Shown here piece by piece: positions 45,879 through 56,339 of a stretch of DNA of 64,000 nucleotides. Positions within the stretch are counted from its first letter, which is position 1. Every line of letters starts with the position of its first letter. Origin of the DNA: Phragmites australis. Lineage: Eukaryota; Streptophyta; Magnoliopsida; Poales; Poaceae. Where the stretch lies: contig NC_084923.1 of NCBI RefSeq assembly GCF_958298935.1, forward strand, positions 35,556,501-35,620,500, written 5' to 3'. A program made the translations under genes and the position numbers. The notes beneath the pieces are model-generated. The model made no database searches. It was not told where the DNA came from and worked only from the letters and a program-made list of their open reading frames with translations.

Positions 45879-46657
45879 TTTAAAGAGTATATTGGTCCCC
45901 CACTAGGATGGCCCGTGACGACCGGTTTTGTCATTATCTGCTTTTGTTCTCCAGCCCAGGCCCACCGCATGACCAGTCGGCGCCAGCGCGACCACGGCAC
46001 TGGCCTTCGCAGGATTTCCTGCGACCAGTCCTTGCTGGTCGCAGGGTAGGTACTCGTCTAAGACAGTCAAACCTCATTTAATGTCGCTACTCACATCGTT
46101 TTCCTTCCTCATGAAGTTCACCCCGGCTGAGATGATATGGCTAGCACAGTGCTACCATGTTCCATCCCACAACATTAATTGTTGCGGGATAGGCTCGCAG
46201 ACGTAATAGGGGGTGTGGCAGGCGCTCATGGGAAACCGACGATGGGACTGTGTAGGCCGGATGACCTGGGCGACAAGCGAAGACATGTCCGATGGATGGG
46301 ACGGGCATTGCAGTGCTCCAGGGTAGGCATAGCGCATACGTATCCTATAATGATAGCCTATGTAGATCGTCTAGGTAGGCATGGGTCTATTTGATGGACC
46401 CATGTGTAAGACTCCTTTCCTCCTGAGCTATAAGGGGAAGGGAGTCCACCTTGGGGAAATCCCCAGAAAAAGACGAAAAGGAGAAACCATACTCAATGAG
46501 AAGAATACACAGGACGTAGAACTATTACCCCAAGGGAGCCCTGAACCTGGATAAATTCTGGTGTTCTTAGATTAGCATACGCACATCCCCCAGAACATAG
46601 ATCACGCACCTGTCGTCCGATACACCCCGAATCACTGTCAGGGATTAACCCTTGACA
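45879..46657 (+). repeat. 3' LTR of the Tat-like element
   Basis: 779 bp. Differs from the left copy by many substitutions and by a hairpin insertion at 46018-46045 (11-bp arms CCTGCGACCAG and CTGGTCGCAGG). Confidence 0.85.
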
Positions 46658-47259
46658 CCACTACTTTCTCCCCTTGAACATATGTCAAAAGAGATAGATA
46701 GCTTCACAAAATTCCTTCCATCTCGAGTGGATTGTACCAAAGGTACAGTACCACATATCGTAGGGATTACCTCTTTGAGCTATAGGATCAGTTTTAACAC
46801 CTACATGATAAGATGATATGAATTGAGCCTAATGTACTATAAACTCAATTAAATTGTTGTGTCCTAATGAGTGTTACTATGAGCCTAACAGTGATGGAGA
46901 AAAAGAAAAGAGGTTACTATGATCGGTTTCGATCGTGGCCGGTGGGGGAACGCCTGGAGGGTAGTGTATGTCTGGAGCGTGAGCCGATGGAGGAGTTGTC
47001 GAGATCCATCCAAGTCCACCATGGCGATGGCAATGGCCCCGCCAGTACCTTGATCCATCGCCCTAACCCTAGCGGGTAGAGGGGGCGGCAGCGTACGTCG
47101 GGCTATGGTAGAAGGGGGAGGATGGTGGTAGTGTCGGCGGTGAGGTGCGAACAGCGGCAGCAGCGGGAGGAGGAGACGAGCAAACGTGAATGGAGATGAG
47201 AGTGGTTGAGAGAGAGAAATGAGCGGATAAGAGTGATTGAGCAAATAGAAGTGTCGGCG
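46658..47259 (-). other. 5' region of CACTA 2 right of the gypsy insertion
   Basis: 46880-47110 is GC-rich. On the minus strand it is a CCTCC/TCACC-rich leader like the one after the 5' subterminal repeats in CACTA 1. The segment 46658-46760 could continue the unidentified exons at 38200-38690 (minus strand reads DMWYCTFGTIHSRWKEF), but the link is not proven. Confidence 0.4.
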
Positions 47260-47659
47260 AAGAAATTAGTGACGAATGATATCGACACTCGTCAGTCATT
47301 AGTGACGGTAACAACTACGAGCTATCACTAATTACTTTAATATTAGTAAAGGGTTTCATAACGTCCTGACACTAATGAGTATGCTACATTTAGTGACGTG
47401 TGTCTCATATACCCGCTACTAATGACTGAATTATTAATGATGGATATTAATATGACCCATCACTAATATCTTTAGTGACGGGTCATTCGCTCGCCGTCAC
47501 TAATGAACCCTCATTAGTGACGGGTCTTGGCCAGGTCTCGGCCTGGACCACACATTAGTGACGGGTTAGCACTGGACCCGTCACTAATAATGCACTAGTG
47601 ATGAATACTGAGAAGCCATCACTAATGACGTGTCTCCTTTGATGATTTTTTACATAGTA

Positions 47660-48770
47660 ATACTTTGACACTTTGCTGACATCTACATAATCCCACATAT
47701 TGATCAACTTTGCATTGTTGTTGATATATATACACTGAATCAGCACTTCACGGTACACTCCATTCGCTTCGCTAGGAAGAGCACACATGTGCAGCCTTAG
47801 TCTCCTAATCTGGCGACAAAATAGTGTCTTCCGCTTTCTTTGTGAGGCCCCCACATCTGCCTAGCTACAACGAGTCAACAATGGCATGCACCTATAATAA
47901 TTAAATCACCATCAGGTAGTAGTTAAACACCACGCCACGAGTCATGCACTTATTGTCGTAATCCTCCTCCCTTATCTCTAATCCACTTTTTAATCAACGC
48001 TTTTATCTTTAGTGTGCCAGTCTACAAGGCAGCAGGACAGCATATATATGATGGCCTTTTCTAACATGCATGCTTTACAGCTGCTTGCTTTCTGAGCAAA
48101 CGACACGTACGAATCGTGTGTTAAAAATAAACTACAGTACGATCGATTCAAGTCAAACAACGGTAGCTCGATTGCAACTCGATCGCGTTTAATTGCTATT
48201 TATTTATATGTAGTTCGATAACCCGTTCTCGTGATCTTGTCTCCCGTTAATTGACAGATGCTAATTAGCTTTCCACGTCGCAAAAGCTACGACCAAATCA
48301 TGATCAAATAGAGTCGTACATGTCAAGCGAGATACGGGCAAACGTAATCAGATCTTTCGATCATATATATCTCCAACGATTTAAATATGTTATCGTGCTA
48401 GTTCTTTTATTTTATTTTTTGCGGAAAGTTATCGTGCTAATTCTTAAAATTTGCCGGATTGCTAGCTATGATTAGACGACAAGTATGATGATCTGTTCGT
48501 AATTGAACTTCCTAAATCTGCATACTTAAATACCAAATTGGCGCTTTAGACCTACCTCAGATTGTACATGATCTTTTAATCACACACAGGCAACTTCGAT
48601 CTTAGCTTGTTCCCTTTCGATTAAGAAACTGGTTTTCCCGGTTGGGCCGCTGATCAATCAACAATAGCAGCTCAGCTTTGTTCGACACGGTTTGTCTCTG
48701 TTGCGCGATGTTAATTAGTGCGCACTTGGGAAACCAGTGACGACACACACAATCGATGTGTGCTGGTTAA
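47660..48770. other. Intergenic DNA, one protein-like minus-strand stretch
   Basis: A minus-strand frame at 47835-47640 reads RRQIRRLRLHMCALPSEANG then VYREVLIQCIYINNNAK and MWDYVDVSKVSKYYYV. It looks protein-like but matches nothing I know. The rest, 47900-48770, shows no gene and is AT-rich with GATCGAT strings. Confidence 0.4.
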
Positions 48771-48868
48771 AAGCAAAAAACAAGAGATCGCACCCGTGAC
48801 GTCGCACCCCATTATAAGGACTCCAAAGAAAGTCTCAGGGAAGGGATACCGGTGTTCAAGCAAAAAAC
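48771..48868 (+). mobile_element. 5'-truncated SINE-like copy with 11-bp target duplication
   Basis: AAGCAAAAAAC occurs at 48771-48781 and 48858-48868. Between them is a 76-bp segment with CGCACCCCATTATAAGG and ending ACCGGTGTTC. The same segment forms the 3' half of the neighbouring full unit, so this is an independent truncated copy. Confidence 0.65.
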
Positions 48869-49003
48869 GCGTAGTGAGCATAGCTCGGCTGGCTTGGCCT
48901 CCCATCGTGGAGCCAGCCCGCCTGGGATCGATCCCGTGGTATCGCACCACATTATAAGGCTTTCAAAGAGGGCCCTGGGGAAGAGGTACCGGTGTTAAAA
49001 AAT
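48869..49003 (+). mobile_element. SINE-like element with tRNA-like head
   Basis: It starts GCGTAGTGAGCATAGCTCGG. TAGCTCGGCTGG (48881-48892) fits the polymerase III A-box (TRGCNNARYNGG) with one change, and GGGATCGATCCC at about 48923-48934 is a near B-box. The tail CGCACCACATTATAAGG...ACCGGTGTT is shared with the truncated copy upstream, and the unit ends in TTAAAAAATAA. Size (about 135 bp) and structure match small tRNA-derived SINEs of grasses. Confidence 0.6.
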
Positions 49004-49059
49004 AAGGGATTGCCAGACAATTTCTTGTAAATGCGTCCTTGTATTAGCTACATTGAACA

Positions 49060-49142
49060 TATAATATTAAGAAACCAAGTTGAATATATAATATTAAGAA
49101 ACTAAGTTGATATAATATTAAGGAACCATGTTGAAATGTACT
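49060..49142 (+). repeat. Three tandem copies of the LTR start
   Basis: The string TTAAGAAACCAAGTTGA appears at about 49067, TTAAGAAACTAAGTTGA at about 49093 and TTAAGGAACCATGTTGA at about 49118, each preceded by ATATAATA. The third is the LTR start itself. Confidence 0.75.
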
Positions 49143-50685
49143 TGGTTTACATGTGATAGAAGAATTAGAGTTAGAAGATATGTGTTTGTTTTTCTTATAG
49201 TGTGCAGGTGATGGGTGTAATTTAGTGGTCGACGGTGGGATGAATATGGCCAAGCGGAGTGCTTTGTGTCGGACGATCAAAAAGACCTGGCAGTGGCAGA
49301 GTCAAGGGTGATCCTAGCTAAACACGTGAAGGTCAAGCAAAGGATGAAAGGCGGATGGAGACAGTGTGTTGACAAAGTCAAGCGAAAGGGTTGTGATGAA
49401 GAATTAGAGTTGGAGATATGTGTTTGTTTTTCTCATGGTGTGCAGGTGATGGGTGTAATTTAGTGGTCGATGGTGGGATGAACATGGTCAAGCGGAGTGC
49501 TTTGTGCCGGACGATCAAAGAGACCTGGCAGAGTCAAGGGTGATCCTAGCTAAACACGTGAAGATCAAGCAAAGGATGAAAGGCGGATGGAGACAGTGTG
49601 TTGACAAAGTCAAGCGAAAGGGATGCCGGTAGAAGTGACAAGGCGGTCCGAGGGATCGGGAGTAGGAGAGACTTATCGGCAGTCAGGATCGCAAGACAGA
49701 GTACATGTATCGATATCAGAGCGCTTACTTAAGGTGTAAGCAAGTGGCGAGTCACGCTTTGATAAGCGTGCAGAGGGTTACAGTTAGGCCTTAAAATTAT
49801 GGAATGATTGGAGGAGTATGTGGCACTATCGTGAATCTTGTGTCGAGGAAAAGCTAAGTTGTAAAGGCGTCACGGCCGTTCGATGGATGGAACAAGAAAT
49901 GGATCAAAATATCATCATGGTAGGTAGGAGTATACTACAAGATAGGGGTATTTTGGTAACAAGTTAGGAAACTTAGGGTCAAGTCTCCTAGGCTTATAAA
50001 TAGATGGGTAGGACTATAGGTGTGTTTGAACTAGCTATTTTGAACCCCTTTTGGTACGGTTTTAGAAGAGAGGAAGATGAGTGTTTAGCCTATGTATTGG
50101 AAGAGAGCTTTATGAAGAAAAATCTTTATAATCTATCTAAAATAGGGCTGACCTCTGTTACAATAAAGTTTATTTTTCTTCATGTTATTATGCTCACCTA
50201 CTTCTAGTTTTTCTTTATTGGTTCCCTTGCAAGATTACAAGTTTTTTGTTTTCCGGATTTGATTTTTGTATTGGTTTTTGGGCTGAAATTTCAACACCTT
50301 GTGAGGTCATTCTTCTTGTTGCTAGAGGTATAAAATTCGTATACACATACTTATGTGATGGTGTCTTGAATTCTCTTACCTCTAGACAATTAATTTGGAG
50401 AGTTTTGTTGATCGGCATTCAACTTTTTTTATTTCTTTACAGGTTGTGATCTTTCGAGTGCTAACATACATGGATTGATCTTAAATGAAATATATGGTTT
50501 ATATAACATCTATGGAGTTATGTTGTCTCGATTTTATCTTATTAAAATTTCTCTCTATTTTTGCTTTCGTTTGAGTTTTGAGGTGCGTTGGGTGATCCAA
50601 ATATGAGAAGGCCATCAATTTCGCAAGAATTTTGTTGAGGAGCCTATTCAGTCCTCCCCCTCTAGTCATCAATATTGTTCCTACA
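49119..50685 (+). repeat. 5' LTR with internal 237-bp tandem duplication
   Basis: A block starting GAAGAATTAGAGTT is present at about 49162 and again at about 49399, each running through TGATCCTAGCTAAACACGTG to CAAGCGAAAGGG. The right LTR has a single copy. TATA-like CTTATAAATAG lies at about 49993-50003. Confidence 0.85.
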
Positions 50686-50748
50686 ATTGGTATTAGAACT
50701 AGTTTGATCACTTATTGACCCTAACCAGCTTTGTGATTTGTAGGCGAT

Positions 50749-52301
50749 ATGAAGAGAAATGGAAAGATTTCGCTGTTTGATGACCGTGATTTTTCATACT
50801 GGAACGTGTGCATGAAGACTTATCTTCTAAGATAAGGAAGTACAATATGGAAAGTAGTTGATTCTAACTATAAGATCCCTACTGCTCGCACGACTCAGGT
50901 TCAAATCAAACAGTATGAGGCTAACAACAAGGCTAGAAATATTTTGTTCACTAGCCTAAGTTAGAATGAGTTTAACAAGGTCCAGCACCTCTGTACTGCC
51001 TAGGAGATCTAGACTACTCTGAGTGTCTTTCATGAAGGCACTAATCAGATTAAGGCTAGACACCAAAGCACATACAACCAAGAATACCAAATGTTTGTGC
51101 AAGGGCCTGGTAAATCTTTGAATACTATGTTTGCTCGTTTTGATGAAATTATGAGCAACCTTAGATCCACTGATGTTTTGCCCTACTCTGACTATGAGAG
51201 GGCAATCAAGCTTATGTATGCTCTTGACCGTAGCATATAGGAAGTAAAGATCTCGAGCATTGAAGAGTCACCAAGTTACGGTACGTTAACTTGTGATGAA
51301 CTCTTCAGCAAGCTCAAATCTACCGAGATAGCCAAGGTGAATCAGATAGGCCTCGGAAACCCCCTGTCTCAGAATATGGCATTGGTTTCCAGACCTAGTG
51401 GTGGCAGTTAGGCTGGAGCTAGCTTTTCTTATGCTAACACTTCACCGAGTGGGTTTACTTTCTCTTCCTTGATTTCTATCATAGAGGAGCAGGTGGACGT
51501 GCTTGATGATGAGGATCTTACGCTGATTGTGAAAAAGTTTGACATGAGCGATGCAAAGCCATTGGTGACATTGATGGCTACCTCGATTGTGCTCGATCCG
51601 GATGAAAATGGCGAGGAGATGAACCAATGAGAGTATAGGAGCATGATCGACTCCCTCCTTTACCTAACGGTGACAAGATCTAAGATCCACTTTGTTGTCC
51701 GCTTGTGTGCTCGCTTCCAGGCTTCACCAAGGATGTCTCGCCGTCAAACGATGAAACGCATTATGAGGTATCTCAAGCACACTCTCAAGTATGGCCTTTG
51801 ATTTTCTGCATCCTCTTTGCTTTCTCTTAATTGCTTTTCAGATGCGGATTTTGTTGGTTGTAGAATTGACAGGAATAGTACCTCTAGTACTTGTCATTTC
51901 TAGGTACTTCTCTTGTGTGTTGGTCTTCTTGCAAGCAGTTTAGCGTTGCGCAGTCTATTGCTGAAGCTAAATATATAGTTGTTGCTAGCTGCTGCTCACG
52001 GATTTTGTGGATGATCGCTACCTTGAGGGAGTTTGGGTAAGATTTCAGGAATGTCCCACTTTTGTGTGACAACACCAGTGCCATAAACTTAGCCAATATC
52101 CTAGTTCAATACTTCAGAACCAAACACATAGATGTGAGATTACACTTCCTGAGAGATCACAATGAGAATGGAGACATTGAGTTAAGCTACATAGATACCC
52201 AACACCAGCTAGACGACATCTTTACCAAGCCTCTAGATGCAAAAAGGTTTGCCTTTCTGAAGGGAAACCTTGGTGTGTGTCATCCCTATAACATGGTGTG
52301 A
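50749..52301 (+). pseudogene. gag fused to the end of reverse transcriptase and RNase H
   Basis: ATG 50749 opens a gag frame reading KISLFDDRDFSYWNVCMKTY, later RSTDVLPYSDYERAIKLMYA and LTCDELFSKLKSTEIAK. At about 51480-51530 it reads IEEQVDVLDDEDLTLIVKKF and passes without a break into DMSDAKPLVTLMATSIVLD, then YRSMIDSLLYLTVTRSKIH and CARFQASPRMSRRQTMKRIM, the 3' end of copia reverse transcriptase. RNase H follows with DADFVGC at 51843 and the ending NTSAINLANILVQYFRTKHI at 52066. Zinc knuckle, protease, integrase and most of RT are deleted. Stops at several places mark it as dead. Confidence 0.85.
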
Positions 52302-53684
52302 GAGAGAGTTACCTTTGTACATACTCTATATTACTTTTGTTGCATTTGCATTACATAGCATTTTTGTAAAATAATCATGTTAGCAAGTTTCACTTATATG
52401 TTCTTTTCACTTTCTTATACTAGTTGTGAATTTGTGTTAAGTGTAGTGGATATATAATAATTTGTGCAAGCTTAGGCTCTTATTGAAACACGACATAAAA
52501 TCTGTTGAGCAAGCTTGTCTTTTCTAAAAATGTACTTAAAATGTGAACATAATCTTTTGTCACCCTTGACTATTTGCTTTAGCTTGATCAGTGCTTAAAT
52601 TAGAGCTAGTTCTATGAAAAGCTTGCGCTAGGCTGTTCTGTTCAGTTCAGCAGATTGGGGGTCTTTGACCTTTGTTTGTATAAATGTTTAGCCTATGATT
52701 AACCCTTAGGAGAGCATGTGCTCTTTTGTATCGCAAAAGCACAACTTGTTTTGGCTTTGTGAAAAATTGCATATCTTGAATTCTATGTTGAGTTAATAAA
52801 ATAAATGATCAAGTTTTGAGCTAAAATTGAATCCAATACGGTAGCTTAAGGCTTCATGTGATTTGCTAAAGAAGTGAACTCATAGTTGTTTAAAGCTCAC
52901 TTGAGGATAGTTAAATGATCAAATGAGAATGTTAACTTGTGCTTTTTAATATGCTAAGAATATTCTTTTTTATGTTGTTAAACTAAGGCTTGGATTGATA
53001 TGTGGGTGTTTAATAGCCCATCGGGTTAAACTTGGTTGCATAGTTTGAACTTGACATAGCACTAATTTCTCTAATCTTTGCACTGGTCATGAAACTGTGG
53101 ATACTTTTGTGGTTACATCTTTTGGATAATTGAACAACATGATCAAAACTTGTTTCACTCCCGGTGCTTGTGATATGAACTCACTTTGAGACTTTGTGCG
53201 CCTTTAAATTATATTGTTTACTATTTATAGTGCTTTGACATCTCTAGTCTTTGCACGTGCTTTGTGATCTATATGTGATTCTTTGTAGGCTTGCATTTCA
53301 TTTGTACATCTTTGACATTGTCTTGTATCCTTGATGTTTGCATTGCCATATGGGAAAAATATGTCAAAAGATATTGTGCACAAATATTCAACAAAAGGGG
53401 AGAAAATTGCATTTATCTACAAATGAAAGAGGAAAAAAAATAGAAAATGTGCAATCATCAAGAAGGAGCATGTGTTTTGGGGTTTTTGAGTTTTTCTTGC
53501 TCTTTTGAGGTTTTTGGCTGGTCTTTGCCTCTCTTAGAATTTTTGCAACCTTTATTATGCCAACTGACATATTTTGCTCTTTCTCAATTTTTTTGTCACT
53601 TGGATGAGCTTATCATGTTTTAATTTCTTCAAACTAAAATCTTTATGCTTTGAAGGTTGTTAATGCACTTATCAAGGGGGAGAT

Positions 53685-55130
53685 TGAGAAACCAAGTTGA
53701 AATATGCCTTGATTTACTTGTGATAAGTGATTGATATGGGTATTTATTTGTTTTGGTGGTCTTCTTTTGCATGAGCTTTGATGTTATTTGAATTGATTTG
53801 GGATTTTATTTGAGCATATTGATTATAGACTAACTGAAATTAGAGTTGGAGATATGTGTTTGCTTGTCTCATGTTGTCCAGGTGAACGATGGTGTGATCA
53901 TCAGGGCCAAGCAGAGTGCTTGGTACCGGACAATCAAGGAGGTTGGGCGGAGTCAAGGGTGATCCTAGCTAAACATGTGGAGGTCAAGTAAAGCTTAGAA
54001 GGCGGATGGAGACGGCGAGTTGACAAAGTCAAGCGATAGGGATGTCGGTGCAAGTGACAAGGCGGCCCGAGGGATCGGGAGCGGAAGAGACTTATTGGAG
54101 GTCAAGAACACAAGATAGTTTACACGTGTCAATATCAGAGCACTTGCTTAAAGTGTAAGCAAGTGGCGAGTCACCCTTTGAGAAGCGTGCAGAGGGTTTC
54201 ATGATTGGGCTAAAAACTGTGAGAGGATTGGAGGGGTATGTGGCACCATCGCGAAGTTTGCGTCGAGACGAAGTTAAGTCGTGAAGGCGTCGCGGCCATT
54301 TAATGAACGGAGCAAGAAATAAACCAAAATACCCTATGTGGTAGGTAGGAGTGTAGTATAAGAGAGGGGTATTTTGGTAACAAGCTAGAAAACTTAGGGA
54401 TCAAATTTTCTAGGCCTATAAATAGAGGGTAGGGCTATGAGAAAGTTTGAACCAACTATTTTGAGCCCCTTATGCTATACATATGAGAGCCTTGTGTTAG
54501 GGTTTTAGAGTAAAGGAAAATGAGTTCTTAGCCTATGTATTAGGTGAGAGCTTTGTGAGTAAAAATCTATGTAATCTATTTAAAATAGGGCTGACATCTA
54601 CTGTAATGAAGTTTATTTTTCTTTATGTTATTGTGCTCACCTCCTTTTAGGTTTTCTCTATTGGTTCCCTTGCAAGTTTGCAAGTTTTTCGGTTTCCAAA
54701 TTTGATTTTCGTTTTGGTTTTTGGGCTGAAATTTCAGCACCTTGTGAGGTCATTTTTCTTGTTGCTAGAGGTATAAAATTTGCATACACAGGTTTATGTG
54801 ATGAGGTCTAGAATTTCTTGCCTCTCGACAATCAACTTGGAGAGTTCCGTCACTCGTTGTTCATCTTTTCTTGTTTCTTTGCAAGTTGTGATCTTTCGAG
54901 TGTTAAGACATATGGATTGATCTTAAATAGAACCTATGGTTCATATACCATCTGTGGAGTTATATTGCCTCGATTTTCCCTTGTTAAAATTTCTCTCTAT
55001 TTTTGCTTCCGCTTAAGTTTTGAGGTGCGTTGGGTGATCCAAATAGGAGAAGGATATCGATTTCACAAGAAATTTGTTGAGGTGCCTATTCACCCCCCCC
55101 CCCCCTCTAGTCACCGATCTCATTCCTACA
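53685..55130 (+). repeat. 3' LTR of the SIRE-type copia element
   Basis: 1446 bp. Has GGCCTATAAATAGAGGG-like TATA at about 54413-54426 and a C-run followed by TCTAGTC near its end (55093-55112). Confidence 0.88.
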
Positions 55131-55559
55131 AATACTTTTTGCAATACAAATTTTTTTACAATAGAATATATGCAGTCTAATCTCTTATTTTATTTTCAAA
55201 AGGTTGCTTCTCACCCATGATGCCATGCCTAAAACTGATGATCGAGCCTAGCTACCTAGATGGCACACCACTGGGATGGTGGTATTACAATTCTTGTTAT
55301 AGATAACTAGTAAGGTGGTCCGCACAAATAACGTGGCTAGACTTGTCATAATATTTTTAATTGTGTAGTATCCCCTTCAATCAAAGCATACAGAACTTAT
55401 ATAAGGCATATGGAATAATCACTTACAATTTGAGTGGCTAGAATATCCATGGAGTTTACATTGAACTGCAGAGTGATATATGCACATGAAATTACTGAAA
55501 AAACAATGTTAAATTGAAAACCTTACCAAAGTCATCATCACCAACAAGGAGAGACTTGT
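55131..55559. other. Intergenic DNA between copia and LINE elements
   Basis: No gene or repeat recognised; AT-rich. Confidence 0.5.
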
Positions 55560-56339
55560 CGACACCGGACCGTGGTTCTAGCTTTCGCTTTCGCCTTTGG
55601 GTGCTCACCTCTGCCAAGGCAAGAGCCCCTCTGGTGATCGCTCCTCCCCACCCCTCGTTGCTCCAACCATGACTTTCTCTCCTAGCCAAATCCATGGATC
55701 TCTCTCATCTGGATTTTCGCTCTGGTCTGCTTTTCCAAGACTTAATCAAAGCTCATTTTGGTCTCCCGGTAGAATTCTCCTCTTCAATTGGGCAAAAAGG
55801 AATTCCTCTTGTTGGCCTCCTTTGATCTATGCAAGTTCAAGCTCTTTGAGGAATTTATGGGGAATCTCCTTCAATCTTGTTTGGGAGGTTTTGCGCTTTC
55901 CAGGGTCTTGCTAGTTAGCGATTGATCTTTCAGGTTTTCTATCTCTTCAAAGTGAGTGGACTTATTTATCTTTCATTAACATGGTATGAGTGTGACAACT
56001 TCAAGGTCTATTTTCACCTTTGGAGAGAAGGAGGTGCTAGCTGGTTTAAAGAATCTCTAAATTGAGAGCGAGAGCAACAATCAGAATGGACAAAAGTAAC
56101 TGGGAAGAAATCTCAGAAAAAAGCTTCTTTCGCAGAAGTGGTCAGACAACATCCCTCAGTTGTTTCCAGCAAGCGTCTGGTGTTTTCTGGCCATAAAGGT
56201 AAGCCTAGCTCCTTGTTCTTACTGGGGCTAACTCTGTGCCTCTTCGCTCTCCCATTCCTGATGCTCTTTTGGGTTCTCAACCTCTTCTGGATCTTCCTCA
56301 ATGATATTTTATCTTTGATCACTTGGTTTTTCCCCTATC

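Larger units (their letters stand above)
38692..46657 (+). mobile_element. Tat-like Ty3/gypsy element with antisense reading frame, strongly deleted
   Basis: Direct repeats at 38692-39452 and 45879-46657 are the LTRs; they start T(G/T)TAAAGAGTATA and end GACA. The left LTR is followed by TATGGCACGCCAGGTAGGGG, a primer-site context seen in grass gypsy elements. The right LTR is preceded by the purine-rich GAGGGAGCTTGGGGGCT. The interior is 6.4 kb, with RNase H and integrase remnants on + and a gag-like or accessory frame on - at 42794-44625. An antisense frame between pol and the 3' LTR is a known trait of the Tat lineage (Grande-type elements). Flanks are TGCGA and CCACT, so there is no target duplication. 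Confidence 0.72.
33954..47659 (-). mobile_element. CACTA (En/Spm) element 2, inverted, split by a gypsy element
   Basis: Subterminal repeats with CATTAGTGACGG or CCGTCACTAATG cores occur at 33954-34085 and at 47260-47640. Between them on the minus strand are a GC-rich first-exon-like section (46900-47110), a TNPD C-terminal remnant (37440-37800), an internal block of the same repeats (37180-37245 and 37795-37815), a GC-rich TNPA leader (36880-37170) and TNPA (34120-35722). The left border is near GACCAGTGACGGG. The right border is either CACTAGTG (47593-47600) or TTTTTTACATAGTA (47646-47659), which would be a CACTA terminus with one change. No matching 3-bp duplication was found, so the ends are approximate. 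Confidence 0.65.
49119..55130 (+). mobile_element. SIRE/Maximus-type copia element with large internal deletion
   Basis: LTRs at 49119-50685 and 53685-55130 begin TAAGGAACC / TGAGAAACC and end TTCCTACA. Flanks AATAT (49114-49118) and AATAC (55131-55135) form a 5-bp duplication with one change. The primer site TGGTATTAGAAC (50688-50699) follows the left LTR; AAGGGGGAGAT precedes the right one. The CCCCCTCTAGTC near the LTR ends is typical of this lineage. Between the coding part and the right LTR is 1.4 kb without coding motifs (52302-53684). Confidence 0.88.

Noticed and set aside
48796..49003. tRNA gene or tandem repeat gene cluster
   Set aside because: No full cloverleaf; the A/B-box unit with a non-tRNA tail and a truncated neighbour fits SINE copies better.
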